Part shown: piece by piece, positions 32,102-40,645 of the stretch
How positions within the stretch are numbered: position 1 is the stretch's first letter
How the letters are laid out: each line of letters begins with the position of its first letter
From: Streptomyces sp. NBC_00523
Lineage (GTDB): Bacteria > Actinomycetota > Actinomycetes > Streptomycetales > Streptomycetaceae
Direction: 5' to 3'
NCBI RefSeq assembly: GCF_036346615.1
Contig: NZ_CP107836.1
Coordinates: 3,596,001-3,660,000 of the forward strand
Length of the DNA: 64,000 nucleotides
Notes under the pieces: model-generated
What the model was told of the DNA's origin: nothing
What the model saw: the letters and a program-made list of their open reading frames with translations, nothing else
Database searches by the model: none
Position numbers and translations under genes: made by a program

Positions 32102-33261
32102 CGCGCCGTTCCCCCGTCTTCCGTGCCGTGCTGGTCGTTCTCCGCGGCCAGCTCCTGGCGCAGCCGGGCCGCCTGCTCCCGCAACTGCGCCGTCTGCTCC
32201 GCGTACACATGGGTGAAGAGGTCCATCGGGTCGAGCTCCGGGTCCGCGTTCATCCGTTCCCGGAGCGCGGCCGCCATCCGCTCGGCGGCCGCCCGCGCCT
32301 CTTCCACGCCCTCGTCGTCGAGCAGGCCGCGCCCGGTCAGCTCGCGCTCCATGAGCTGGACGGGGTCGTGGTCCCGCCACGCCTCGACCTCGCTGTCGCC
32401 GCGGTAGCGGGTCGCGTCATCCGCGTTCGTATGGGCGTCCATCCGGTACGTGACCGCCTCGACCAGGGTCGGACCGCCACCGCTCCGGGCCCGGGCGACC
32501 GCCTCGGAGAGCACCTGGTGCACCGCGGCCGCGTCGTTTCCGTCGACCAGCCGGCCGGGCATGCCGTACCCCACCGCCTTGTGGGCCAGGGAGGGCGCGG
32601 CCGTCTGCTTGGCCAGCGGTACGGAGATGGCGAAGCCGTTGTTCTGCACGAGGAAGACCACCGGGGCCTTCCAGACCGCCGCGAAGTTCAGCGCCTCGTG
32701 GAAATCGCCCTCACTGGTGCCGCCGTCACCGACCATCGCCAGCGCGACCACGTCGTCGCCCTTCAGCCGCGCCGCGTGGGCCAGGCCCACGGCATGCGGC
32801 AACTGGGTGGCGAGCGGGGTGCAGAGCGGCGCGATGCGGTGCGTGCGCGGGTCGTAGCCGGTGTGCCGGTCACCCCGCAGCAGCGTCAGCGCCTCGACCG
32901 GGTCGAGACCCCGGGCCACCGCCGCGAGCGTGTCGCGGTAGCTGGGGAAGAGCCAGTCCCGCTCCTCCAGCACCAGGGCGGCCGCGATCTCGCACGCCTC
33001 CTGGCCCGTGCTCGACGGGTAGACCGCCAGCCGGCCCTGCTTCGTCAGGGCCGTCGCCTGGGCGTTGTACCGCCGCCCGCGCACCAGCTCCGCGTAGAGC
33101 CGCAGCAGCAGCTCGGGATCGGCGTCGGCCACCGCGTCCGTACCGAGGACCCGGTACGGCTCCGGGTCCGGGAGCAGCGGCGCGGGATCGGTCAGAGGCT
33201 TCCAGGCCGGGGGCGGCGTGGGCCGGTAGGCGGCCGCACCGGGCAGCTCTTGGACCGTCAT
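32098..33261 (-). CDS. bkdA: Branched-chain 2-oxo acid dehydrogenase E1 alpha, cluster 2
   Basis: A 387-aa thiamine-diphosphate subunit. TPP motif MVGDGGTSEGDFHEALNFAAVWKAPVVFLVQNN; YRMDAHTNADDATRYR corresponds to the regulatory loop of E1alpha. ATG 33261 is chosen, with GGAGGTG 8 nt upstream; the longer frame to 33345 covers promoter sequence. First gene of a tightly overlapping E1alpha-E1beta-E2 operon, divergent from an Lrp/AsnC regulator, which is the usual BkdR arrangement. It probably oxidises the keto acids of Val, Leu and Ile. Confidence 0.93.
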   Translation of the reverse strand: MTVQELPGAAAYRPTPPPAWKPLTDPAPLLPDPEPYRVLGTDAVADADPELLLRLYAELVRGRRYNAQATALTKQGRLAVYPSSTGQEACEIAAALVLEERDWLFPSYRDTLAAVARGLDPVEALTLLRGDRHTGYDPRTHRIAPLCTPLATQLPHAVGLAHAARLKGDDVVALAMVGDGGTSEGDFHEALNFAAVWKAPVVFLVQNNGFAISVPLAKQTAAPSLAHKAVGYGMPGRLVDGNDAAAVHQVLSEAVARARSGGGPTLVEAVTYRMDAHTNADDATRYRGDSEVEAWRDHDPVQLMERELTGRGLLDDEGVEEARAAAERMAAALRERMNADPELDPMDLFTHVYAEQTAQLREQAARLRQELAAENDQHGTEDGGTAR

Positions 33262-33462
33262 GACAGGCACCTCCGAGCATCGAGGGGTGTCGACATATGG
33301 TGATATATCGAAAACAGCGTGAAGCACAGGTGTGGCGTGCCTCACCTACCGATTGTTCGGTCGCGAGCGCATTTTGGCTACAGGCACCGCCAGCCTGTGG
33401 ACAAACGGTTTTCCACAGCCTGGGATAGGGGCAGGTCGTCCAGGACGGGGAGGCGCGGGAAC
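33262..33462. promoter_or_regulatory. Divergent bkdA/bkdR promoter region with DnaA boxes
   Basis: A 201-bp spacer. Its left part (around 33290-33315) is very AT-rich for this genome and includes GATATATC, suitable for an Lrp-type operator or -10 region of the bkd operon. TGTGGACAA at 33396-33404 is a perfect reverse DnaA box (TTGTCCACA), and TTTTCCACA at 33409-33417 is a weaker one. Confidence 0.5.
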
Positions 33463-33984
33463 ATGCCAGCTGAACAAATGGCCGACGGGGCCGAGGGGCC
33501 GGGCCAGGTTCCACCGGCACGCCCGCTCGATTCCATCGACCACGCCATCCTGCGACTGCTCCAGACGGACGGCCGCGCCTCGATACGGTCGGTGGCCGAC
33601 CGCGTCCACGTATCGCGCGCGAACGCGTACGCCCGGATCAACCGGCTCATCGAGGACGGGGTGATCCGGGGCTTCGGCGCACGGGTGAACCACGAGCGGG
33701 CGGGGCAGGGCGCCTCCGCGTACATCACGCTCAAGATCGTCCAGAACTCCTGGCGGACCGTCCGGGAACAGCTCCAGGCGCTGCCGGGAGCCACCCATAT
33801 CGCGCTGGTCAGCGGCGACTTCGACGTCCTGCTCCTGGTGCACACACCGGACAACCGGACGCTGCGCGAGCTGGTGCTGACCCGTATTCAGGCCATTCCG
33901 GAAGTGCTCTCCACGCGCACGCTGCTGGTGTTCGAGGAAACGGACCTGGACCCGGGACCGGACCGCCCCACCGAGCTCGCCTGA
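33463..33984 (+). CDS. bkdR: Lrp/AsnC-family regulator, BkdR-like
   Basis: A 173-aa regulator. The helix-turn-helix is at about 28-75 (LDSIDHAILRLLQTDGRASIRSVADRVHVSRANAYARINRLIEDGVI), followed by a RAM ligand-binding domain (ASAYITLKIVQNSWRTVREQLQALPGATHIALVSGDFDVLLLVH). ATG 33463 is chosen behind GGAGGCGCGGGA; the frame extends upstream without support. Divergent from the bkd cluster 2 operon; by analogy with BkdR of Pseudomonas it should respond to branched-chain amino acids, and in Streptomyces relatives repress bkd. Confidence 0.9.
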   Translation: MPAEQMADGAEGPGQVPPARPLDSIDHAILRLLQTDGRASIRSVADRVHVSRANAYARINRLIEDGVIRGFGARVNHERAGQGASAYITLKIVQNSWRTVREQLQALPGATHIALVSGDFDVLLLVHTPDNRTLRELVLTRIQAIPEVLSTRTLLVFEETDLDPGPDRPTELA

Positions 33985-34006
33985 GCGGATACGGGCAGGC
34001 CCGTGG

Positions 34007-34609
34007 TCAACGGCGGTCCGGACCGGCCTTCATGCCGTCGAGGGCGAGCCGCACCACCGTGTCGGCGAGGCGTTCCCCGTCCGCGCCGCCGTCGGGCAGC
34101 GGCCGATACCACTCCACGAGCGAGTTGACCATCCCGAACAGCAGCCGCGTCGCGAGCCGTATGTCCACGTCGGAGCGGAGATCGCCGTCCGCGACGGCCG
34201 CCTTCAGCAGTTCGGCGACCCGCTGGTCGAACTCGCGCCGCCGCTCCAGGGCCCAGCGCTCGGTCTTCGTGTTGCCCCGCACCCGCAGCAGCAGCGTGAC
34301 GTAGGGGAGTTCGGCTATCAGTACCTCGACGGTACGGCGCGTGACGTACTCGACCCGCTCGATCGCGCGGCCCCGCGTCGCACCCGGCTCGTCAAGGATC
34401 CCGAACAGCCCGTCGAGCGCCCGGCTGACCGCACGGCGCAGCAGTTCCTCCTTGCCCGCGACGTGGTGGTAGATGGAGGACTTGGAGATTCCGGCCGCCT
34501 TGGACAGGTGCTCCATGGACGTGCCGTCGTAGCCGCGCTCGTTGAACACACGGACGGCGACGGTCAGCAGAGTCTCCGGTGTGTACGTGTCCCGCTTGGC
34601 CGTGGTCAT
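34007..34609 (-). CDS. paaR: TetR-family regulator of phenylacetate genes, PaaR-like
   Basis: A 200-aa TetR protein. Helix-turn-helix: TPETLLTVAVRVFNERGYDGTSMEHLSKAAGISKSSIYHHVAGKEELLRRAV. The C-terminal domain (YVTLLLRVRGNTKTERWALERRREFD) resembles actinobacterial PaaR repressors that sense phenylacetyl-CoA. ATG 34609. It is divergent from paaN, and ACCGATCGTTCGGT lies between them; the identical site precedes paaA. That operator sharing is the main reason for the PaaR name. Confidence 0.85.
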   Translation of the reverse strand: MTTAKRDTYTPETLLTVAVRVFNERGYDGTSMEHLSKAAGISKSSIYHHVAGKEELLRRAVSRALDGLFGILDEPGATRGRAIERVEYVTRRTVEVLIAELPYVTLLLRVRGNTKTERWALERRREFDQRVAELLKAAVADGDLRSDVDIRLATRLLFGMVNSLVEWYRPLPDGGADGERLADTVVRLALDGMKAGPDRR

Positions 34610-34631
34610 GTCCGCGATCCTCCCCTACGAG

Positions 34632-34640
34632 TTGTCCACA
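34632..34640 (+). promoter_or_regulatory. DnaA box
   Basis: TTGTCCACA, the preferred Streptomyces DnaA box, in the paaR-paaN spacer 22 nt upstream of paaR. Confidence 0.5.
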
Positions 34641-34664
34641 GGTTTCGTGGGCCCTCTTGTCCCG

Positions 34665-34678
34665 ACCGATCGTTCGGT
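34665..34678. promoter_or_regulatory. PaaR operator, paaR-paaN spacer
   Basis: ACCGATCGTTCGGT, with perfect ACCGA/TCGGT arms, fits the core ACCG-NN-CG-NN-CGGT known for the corynebacterial PaaR. It is the exact reverse complement of the site at 39309-39322 before paaA. Confidence 0.82.
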
Positions 34679-34732
34679 TACTCTAACTCTGTCCGCCCGC
34701 CCCTGCCCAGCTCGATGAGGAGTTGGTCCGTC

Positions 34733-36433
34733 ATGGCCGCCGAGCTCTCCCCGCACCTGCTGTCCGAGAGGCACCGCTCCACGCTGGACCGGGCCCTCGA
34801 AGCGATCCGTACGCGTGACTACTGGTCCCCGCACCCCGAACACCCGAAGGCGTACGGAGAGGGCGGCGCTCCGGGAAGCCTCGGCGCCGCCGAGGGCAAG
34901 GCCGCCTTCGACGCCGTGCTGCACGGCCGCCTCGACCTCGGCCAGCCGGGCACCGACGGCTGGACGGGCGGGGAGGTCTCTCCGTACGGCCCCGAGCTCG
35001 GCGTCGAGTACCCGCACGCGGACTTGGACGTGCTGCTTCCGGCGATGCGGGCGGGCATCCCTGCCTGGCGCGAGGCGGGCCCCGAGACCAGGGCCCTGGT
35101 CTGCCTGGAGATCCTGGCCCGGATCAGCGCCCGCACCCATGAGTTCGCCCACGCCGTGATGCACACCAGCGGCCAGGCCTTCATGATGGCGTTCCAGGCC
35201 GGCGGCCCGCACGCCCAGGACCGCGGCCTCGAAGCCGTCGCCTACGCCTACGAGGAGCAGCTCCGCGCGCCCCGGACGGCCGACTGGTCCAAGCCGCAGG
35301 GCAAGCGCGACCCGCTCGCGCTGCACAAGACGTTCATCCCGGCGGGCCGCGGCATCTCGCTGCTGATCGGCTGCAACACCTTCCCCACGTGGAACGGATA
35401 CCCGGGCCTCTTCGCCTCCCTCGCCACGGGCAACCCGGTCCTGGTCAAGCCCCACCCCCGCGCGGTGCTCCCGCTGGCCCTCACGGTCCAGCTGGCGCGC
35501 GAGGTGCTCGCGGAGGCCGGTTTCGACCCGAATCTCGTCGCCCTGGCCGCCGAGCGCCCGGGCGAGGGCATCGCCAAGACGCTGGCGGTCCGCCCCGAGA
35601 TCAAGATCATCGACTACACGGGCTCCACGGAGTTCGGCGACTGGCTGGAGGCCAACGCCCGCCAGGCCCAGGTCTACACGGAGAAGGCCGGCGTCAACAC
35701 GGTCGTCGTGGACTCCACGGACGACTACCGCGGCATGCTCGCCAACCTGGCGTTCTCGTTCTCCCTGTACAGCGGCCAGATGTGCACCACCCCGCAGAAC
35801 GTCCTCATCCCCCGCTCCGGCATCACCACGGACGCGGGCGACAAGTCGTACGACGACGTGGTCGGCGACATCGCCGCCGCCGTCACCGGCCTCCTGGGCG
35901 ACGACGCCAGGGCGAACGGCCTGCTGGGCGCCCTGGTCAACCCGGACGTGAAGGCCCGACTGGAGTCGGCGGCCCACCTGGGCGAGGTCGCGCTCCCGTC
36001 CCGCGAGGTGACCAACCCGGACTTCCCGGACGCCACCGTCCGCACCCCCGTGATCGTCAAGCTCGACGCCGCCAAGACGGACGGCGAGGCCCCGTACCTC
36101 TCGGAGTGCTTCGGCCCGGTCTCCTTCGCGGTCGCGGTCGACTCGACGCCGGACGCCCTGGAGCTGCTGCGCCGCACGATCCGCGAGAAGGGCGCGATGA
36201 CGGTCGGCGCGTACACGACGTCCCCGGAGGTGGAACGCGCGCTGGAGGACGTCTGCCTGGACGAGTCCGCCCAGCTCTCCCTGAACCTCACCGGCGGCGT
36301 GTACGTCAACCAGACGGCGGCGTTCTCCGACTACCACGGCTCGGGCGGCAACCCAGCGGCCAACGCGGCCCTCTGCGACGGCGCCTTCGTCTCGAACCGC
36401 TTCCGCACGATCGAGGTCCGCCGCCAGAACTGA
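34733..36433 (+). CDS. paaN: Phenylacetate degradation protein PaaN (oxepin-CoA pathway aldehyde dehydrogenase)
   Basis: A 566-aa cytosolic aldehyde dehydrogenase acting on the ring-opened semialdehyde of the phenylacetyl-CoA pathway. The ALDH fold is seen in GCNTFPTWNGYPGLFASLATGNPVLVKPHP (NAD site), IDYTGSTEFGDWLEANA, the Cys nucleophile in SLYSGQMCTTPQNVLIP and ECFGPVSFAV. It lacks the C-terminal hydratase domain of proteobacterial PaaZ, as in actinobacterial PaaN. ATG 34733 follows GAGGAG. Divergent from paaR with the operator between. Length matches the family. Confidence 0.93.
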   Translation: MAAELSPHLLSERHRSTLDRALEAIRTRDYWSPHPEHPKAYGEGGAPGSLGAAEGKAAFDAVLHGRLDLGQPGTDGWTGGEVSPYGPELGVEYPHADLDVLLPAMRAGIPAWREAGPETRALVCLEILARISARTHEFAHAVMHTSGQAFMMAFQAGGPHAQDRGLEAVAYAYEEQLRAPRTADWSKPQGKRDPLALHKTFIPAGRGISLLIGCNTFPTWNGYPGLFASLATGNPVLVKPHPRAVLPLALTVQLAREVLAEAGFDPNLVALAAERPGEGIAKTLAVRPEIKIIDYTGSTEFGDWLEANARQAQVYTEKAGVNTVVVDSTDDYRGMLANLAFSFSLYSGQMCTTPQNVLIPRSGITTDAGDKSYDDVVGDIAAAVTGLLGDDARANGLLGALVNPDVKARLESAAHLGEVALPSREVTNPDFPDATVRTPVIVKLDAAKTDGEAPYLSECFGPVSFAVAVDSTPDALELLRRTIREKGAMTVGAYTTSPEVERALEDVCLDESAQLSLNLTGGVYVNQTAAFSDYHGSGGNPAANAALCDGAFVSNRFRTIEVRRQN

Positions 36434-36588
36434 GGCCGCGCGAATCCCACCCTCACCGGCGTGAACTTCAGCCTCGCCGGCGTTTGGGGCGCGGGGTCCG
36501 GGGCGGAGCCCCGGTTACGGGAAGGGGCGGGTAGGGGAAAGGGCCCGCCGCAGGCGTACGCCCCACCCCGCCCCGCGCCAGTCCCACC
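36434..36588. repeat. GC-rich intergenic repeat with hairpin
   Basis: A 155-bp spacer between converging paaN and the methyltransferase. It contains CCGGGGCGGAGCCCCGG (36498-36514), a 7-bp stem with a 3-nt loop, in a GGGGCGCGGGG...GAAGGGGCGGGTA context of the kind I recall as a dispersed intergenic repeat in streptomycetes. Possibly a terminator for both genes. Confidence 0.45.
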
Positions 36589-37284
36589 TCACCCAGGAAT
36601 CACCGCATACCGAGCCACCCAGGCATGCATAGCGATGGCGGCGGCCGCCCCCGCGTTGATCGACCGCGTAGACCCGAACTGCGCAATGGAACACACCACC
36701 TCCGCACACCGCCGAGCCTCCTCCGTCAGCCCGGGCCCCTCCTGCCCGAACAGGAGGACACACCGCCGAGGCAGCACCGTCCGCTCCAACGGCACCGCCC
36801 CCGGCAGGTTGTCGATCCCGACGATCGGCAGCCCCTCGGCCGCCGCCCAGGCGGTCAGGCTCGCGGTGTCGGGGTGGTGCCGGACATGCTGGTAGCGGTC
36901 GGTGACCATCGCCCCGCGCCGGTTCCAGCGCCGCCGCCCGACGATGTGCACCTCCTTGGCCAGGAACGCGTTCGCGGTCCGCACCACGGACCCGATGTTG
37001 AAGTCGTGGCCCCAGTTCTCCACGGCCACGTGGAAATCGTGGCGGCGCAGATCGAGGTCGGCGACGATCGCCTCACGGGTCCAGTACCGGTACTCGTCGC
37101 CCACGTTGCGCCGGTCGCCACCGGCCAGCAGCTCGGGGTCGTACCGCTCGTCCTCGGGCCAGGGCAGCGGATGCGGCCCGACACCGATCTCCGTCCCGAA
37201 CCCCTCGTCGTACTGCGCGGGCTCGTCGCCCACGGGCGCGCCGCCGCCGCTGGTCTCACCGGTGCTGCCGGTCTCACTGCTCAC
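36589..37284 (-). CDS. TrmH/SpoU-family RNA 2'-O-methyltransferase
   Basis: A 231-aa SPOUT methyltransferase transferring methyl from S-adenosylmethionine to a ribose in tRNA or rRNA. The three SpoU motifs are present: VAVENWGHDFNIGSVVRTANAF, VLLFGQEGPGLTEEA, and SIAQFGSTRSINAGAAAAIAMHAW. The first ~40 residues are a Ser/Gly-rich acidic leader. GTG 37284 overlaps the TGA of the upstream HTTM gene (GTGA), so it is the third gene of a coupled operon. Target nucleotide unknown. Confidence 0.9.
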   Translation of the reverse strand: MSSETGSTGETSGGGAPVGDEPAQYDEGFGTEIGVGPHPLPWPEDERYDPELLAGGDRRNVGDEYRYWTREAIVADLDLRRHDFHVAVENWGHDFNIGSVVRTANAFLAKEVHIVGRRRWNRRGAMVTDRYQHVRHHPDTASLTAWAAAEGLPIVGIDNLPGAVPLERTVLPRRCVLLFGQEGPGLTEEARRCAEVVCSIAQFGSTRSINAGAAAAIAMHAWVARYAVIPG

Positions 37285-38531
37285 CCGACGAGGGTATGGC
37301 TCCCGTCGCCGCCGGGCTCCGGTGCCTCCGGGCCGCCGCCGACGGCACGCGGCGCCGGTACCCGTACCCGCCGCCGGAACACCCGCTGACGCCCGGCCGC
37401 CACCCGCGCGCCGAGCCACACCAGGAAGGCGGTCGGCAGGAAGACGGCGTCCGCGGCGATCATGGCCATCGAGAAGAACGGCAGCCCCAGCAGGAGCGCG
37501 ATCCCCGCGTGCTCGCAGATCATCGCGCCGAGCAGGAAGTTCTTCACGCGCCGGTTGAAGAGGGTGAACGGGAAGGCCACCTGCACGATGACCGTGGCGT
37601 ACGACAGCACCATGACCATGACTCCGCTGGAAGCCAGGAGGTCCGACAGGGCGGGCCACGGAGTGAAGTACTCCAGCTTCAGCGGGTAGTACAGCGCGGT
37701 GCCGTCCTGCCAGCGCGAGCCCTGGATCTTGTACCAGCCGGCCGTCGCGTAGATCAGGCAGACCTCGGCCATGATCACGACGAGGGTGGCGTTGTGGGCG
37801 AGGTTGGCGATGACGTCGAGAAGGGCACGGAGCTCGTTGCGCGGCGCGTACCGGTTCACGGCCCACCAGGCGCCCTGGCCGAGCCACAGGCACCACAGGA
37901 GGAGCGGCAGCCACACGGTCCCGCCCAGACCGCCCGCCACCGAGGCGCCCACCAGGACGGCGCCGAGCACCACCCACAGCACGATCCCGGCGGCCTCCCC
38001 GGGCACCCGTCGCCCACCGGCCGCCAGGTCGGCGTACTCCGCCGACTCGCGGCGCCGCGACCGTCGGGCGTCCAGCGACCAGACCTGCCCGCAGCGGGTC
38101 AGCGTCAGGTAGATGGCCATCAGATGGATGACGTTGTCGCCGCCGTCGCCCATGAAGATGCTGCGGTTCTGCAACGAGAGGACTCCGGCCATGAAGACCA
38201 CGGAGACCGCGCGGGTGTGCCAGCCGAGCATCAGCAGGAGGGACGAGACCAGCGCCAGCGCGTAGACGGACTCGAACCAGACGTTGCTGTCCGACCACAT
38301 GAGGGTCGTGAAGGCCTGGTTCCCGGATATCAGCTGCCGCGCCAGGTCCCAGCGCCAAGGCGCGTCGGGGCCGTACATCTCGTGCCGGTGGGGCAGCTCC
38401 CTGAGCAGGAACAGCAGGAAGGTGCCCGAGAAGCCGATGCGGATGACTGCGCTCTGGTACGGGCCGAGGGCCGAGGCCGTGATGCGGTGGATGAAGCCGG
38501 CGAGACCGCGGCTCGGATGCGGGGTACTCAC
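37281..38531 (-). CDS. HTTM-domain membrane protein (vitamin K-dependent gamma-carboxylase-like)
   Basis: A 416-aa polytopic membrane protein with about nine hydrophobic segments. Sequence such as ALGPYQSAVIRIGFSGTFLLFLLRELPHRHEMYG, SVVFMAGVLSLQNRSIFMGDGGDNVIHLMAIYLTL, and YATAGWYKIQGSRWQDGTALYYPL marks the HTTM family, whose members resemble the membrane part of gamma-glutamyl carboxylase. Catalytic activity of bacterial members is generally unproven. GTG 38531 overlaps the DUF5819 stop and the gene's own stop overlaps the methyltransferase start, so all three are coupled. Confidence 0.88.
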   Translation of the reverse strand: MSTPHPSRGLAGFIHRITASALGPYQSAVIRIGFSGTFLLFLLRELPHRHEMYGPDAPWRWDLARQLISGNQAFTTLMWSDSNVWFESVYALALVSSLLLMLGWHTRAVSVVFMAGVLSLQNRSIFMGDGGDNVIHLMAIYLTLTRCGQVWSLDARRSRRRESAEYADLAAGGRRVPGEAAGIVLWVVLGAVLVGASVAGGLGGTVWLPLLLWCLWLGQGAWWAVNRYAPRNELRALLDVIANLAHNATLVVIMAEVCLIYATAGWYKIQGSRWQDGTALYYPLKLEYFTPWPALSDLLASSGVMVMVLSYATVIVQVAFPFTLFNRRVKNFLLGAMICEHAGIALLLGLPFFSMAMIAADAVFLPTAFLVWLGARVAAGRQRVFRRRVRVPAPRAVGGGPEAPEPGGDGSHTLVG

Positions 38532-39235
38532 TGGGCCGCCCCCAGGTCGTCGGCGGTGACCGTCCACCAGGGCAGGACGCGATAGGACGGGCCGGTGCTG
38601 ATCTTCTCGTCGCTCCACTCGGGCGCCGCGACGGACCGTATCTCGGACCTGACCTGGATCCTCAGGACGGTCTCGCCGTCGTCCCGGCCGCCGACGCGCA
38701 GCATCACGAGGCGGCGGACGTACTTCTCGGACAGGGTGCCGCGCAGGCCGTTGGCCCGGTTCTTGTCGTCGTGCGATCCGGTGTAGAAGTCCCAGGCCCG
38801 GCGGAGTTCGTTCTGCTGGACGTGGCTGGGCAGCAGATTGCCGCGTATCGCCCGGCCGTCCTCGGCGGAGAGGTCCCGCCAGGCCGTCGTGCGGGGGCCG
38901 TCGGCCCCGGCTATCTCGGTGCGCACCTGAACGGACACGTTCTGCTGCAGGGGGTTGGGTGCGAAGAGCTTCCAGTTCTGTTCGAACTCGGGGTACACCC
39001 AGTCGTCCACCGCCGCGCCGTGCTGCTTGGTGAGCGTGTTGGAGGGCGCGACGTGCAGGAAGATCATGGCCAGCTGCATGCAGGCGAGCACCCCGAAGGC
39101 GGCGAGCGCCACGGCGGCGACGATCTGGTACGGAAACGAGAGCCCGGCCATTCCGCCGGCCGCCGCGGGCGCCGCCTCGACGGCGGGAACGGGTCCGCCC
39201 TCGTCGCTGGCGACCCTGTCGTCGTCCGAATCCAT
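38528..39235 (-). CDS. DUF5819 family membrane protein
   Basis: A 235-aa protein. An acidic cytoplasmic N-terminus precedes one transmembrane helix (YQIVAAVALAAFGVLACMQLAMIF, about 37-60), then an outer domain with FEQNWKLFAPNPLQQNVSVQVRTEI, LLPSHVQQNELRRAWDFYTGSHD, and YVRRLVMLRVGG, the pattern I associate with DUF5819. ATG 39235 is preferred (GGGGCGGG just before) over GTG 39262. First gene of the DUF5819-HTTM-SpoU operon; the fixed pairing with HTTM suggests the two form one complex. Confidence 0.82.
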   Translation of the reverse strand: MDSDDDRVASDEGGPVPAVEAAPAAAGGMAGLSFPYQIVAAVALAAFGVLACMQLAMIFLHVAPSNTLTKQHGAAVDDWVYPEFEQNWKLFAPNPLQQNVSVQVRTEIAGADGPRTTAWRDLSAEDGRAIRGNLLPSHVQQNELRRAWDFYTGSHDDKNRANGLRGTLSEKYVRRLVMLRVGGRDDGETVLRIQVRSEIRSVAAPEWSDEKISTGPSYRVLPWWTVTADDLGAAQ

Positions 39236-39254
39236 CCCGCCCCGATCGCGTCGG

Positions 39255-39263
39255 TTATCCACA
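39255..39263 (+). promoter_or_regulatory. DnaA box
   Basis: TTATCCACA, a perfect DnaA box, in the divergent spacer between DUF5819 and paaA, 46 bp from the PaaR operator. Confidence 0.45.
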
Positions 39264-39308
39264 GGGTTGACACCCTACGGGCCCCGGACTCACCATTGAA
39301 GACATTGA

Positions 39309-39322
39309 ACCGAACGATCGGT
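39309..39322. promoter_or_regulatory. PaaR operator upstream of paaA
   Basis: ACCGAACGATCGGT ends 16 nt before the paaA start codon and is identical (reverse complement) to the paaR-paaN site. Placement over the likely transcription start fits repression. Confidence 0.82.
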
Positions 39323-39338
39323 CGGTAGGGAGTCCGGG

Positions 39339-40358
39339 ATGGCGGCAGTGACTGCGAGCCAGACAGCGCAGACGGCAGCAGGCGACGGAGCGGGGCCCGA
39401 TGCGGCGCTCCAGGCCGCCTTCGACGCGGCGGTGGCGGCCGACGAGCGCATCGAGCCGCGCGACTGGATGCCCGACGCGTACCGCGCCTCGCTGGTCAGG
39501 CAGATGGCCCAGCACGCCCACTCCGAGATCATCGGCATGCAGCCGGAGGCCAACTGGATCACCCGCGCCCCCTCGCTGCGCCGCAAGGCGATCCTCATGG
39601 CCAAGGTGCAGGACGAGGCCGGGCACGGCCTGTATCTGTACAGCGCGGCCGAGACCCTGGGCACCGGCCGCGAGGAACTGCTCGACAAGCTCCACGCGGG
39701 GCGCCAGCGCTATTCCTCGATCTTCAACTACCCCACGCTGACCTGGGCGGACGTCGGCGCCATCGGCTGGCTCGTGGACGGCGCCGCGATCACCAACCAG
39801 GTGCCCCTCTGCCGCTGCTCCTACGGCCCGTACGCCCGCGCGATGGTCCGCATCTGCAAGGAGGAGTCGTTCCACCAGCGCCAGGGGTACGAACTGCTCC
39901 TCGCGCTGAGCAACGGCACCCCCACCCAGCACGAGATGGCCCAGGACGCGGTGAACCGCTGGTGGTGGCCGTCCCTGATGATGTTCGGCCCGCCGGACGA
40001 CGCCTCGGCCCACTCCGCGCAGTCGATGGCCTGGAAGATCAAGCGGCACTCCAACGACGAGCTGCGGCAGCGGTTCGTGGACATCTGCGTCCCCCAGGCC
40101 GAGGCGCTCGGCCTGACCCTCCCCGACCCGGACCTCCGGTGGAACGAGGAACGCGGCAGGCACGACTTCGGCGCGATCGACTGGACGGAGTTCCAGGAGG
40201 TCCTGAAGGGCAACGGCCCGTGCAACGAGCAGCGCCTCACCCAGCGCCGCAGCGCGCACCAGGAAGGCGCCTGGGTCCGCGAGGCCGCCGCCGCATACGC
40301 CAGTAAGCACACGCCCGGCGCGGACCCGGCCGTACGGAACGGAAAGGCGACAGCATGA
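39339..40358 (+). CDS. paaA: 1,2-phenylacetyl-CoA epoxidase, catalytic subunit PaaA
   Basis: A 339-aa diiron monooxygenase subunit that epoxidises the ring of phenylacetyl-CoA. It is a ferritin-fold protein with the diiron ligands expected in [29 protein letters not shown], and [21 protein letters not shown]-like regions [14 protein letters not shown] and [11 protein letters not shown] are typical. ATG 39339 follows a short GGGAGTCCGGG; its TGA overlaps the paaB ATG. First gene of paaABCDE, with the PaaR operator directly upstream. Confidence 0.96.
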   Translation: MAAVTASQTAQTAAGDGAGPDAALQAAFDAAVAADERIEPRDWMPDAYRASLVRQMAQHAHSEIIGMQPEANWITRAPSLRRKAILMAKVQDEAGHGLYLYSAAETLGTGREELLDKLHAGRQRYSSIFNYPTLTWADVGAIGWLVDGAAITNQVPLCRCSYGPYARAMVRICKEESFHQRQGYELLLALSNGTPTQHEMAQDAVNRWWWPSLMMFGPPDDASAHSAQSMAWKIKRHSNDELRQRFVDICVPQAEALGLTLPDPDLRWNEERGRHDFGAIDWTEFQEVLKGNGPCNEQRLTQRRSAHQEGAWVREAAAAYASKHTPGADPAVRNGKATA

Positions 40359-40645
40359 ACAGCTCGACGGACTGGCCGCTGTGGGAGGTGTTCGTCCGCT
40401 CGCGGCGCGGGCTCTCCCACACCCACGCCGGCAGCCTCCACGCGCCGGACGCCGAAATGGCCCTGCGCAACGCGCGCGACCTCTACACCCGCCGGTCCGA
40501 GGGGGTCTCGCTGTGGGTCGTGCCCTCCGCCCAGATCACGGCGTCGTCGCCGGACGAGAAGGACTCCTTCTTCGAGCCTGCCGGTGACAAGCCCTACCGG
40601 CACCCCACGTTCTACGAGATCCCGGACGGGGTGAAGCACCTGTGA
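40355..40645 (+). CDS. paaB: 1,2-phenylacetyl-CoA epoxidase subunit PaaB
   Basis: A 96-aa small subunit that links PaaAC heterodimers in the epoxidase complex. [41 protein letters not shown] is the family signature, followed by [13 protein letters not shown] and a C-terminal [17 protein letters not shown]. Starts with ATG in ATGA overlap with paaA and ends with GTGA overlap with paaC, so stoichiometric coupled translation is likely. Confidence 0.95.
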   Translation: MNSSTDWPLWEVFVRSRRGLSHTHAGSLHAPDAEMALRNARDLYTRRSEGVSLWVVPSAQITASSPDEKDSFFEPAGDKPYRHPTFYEIPDGVKHL

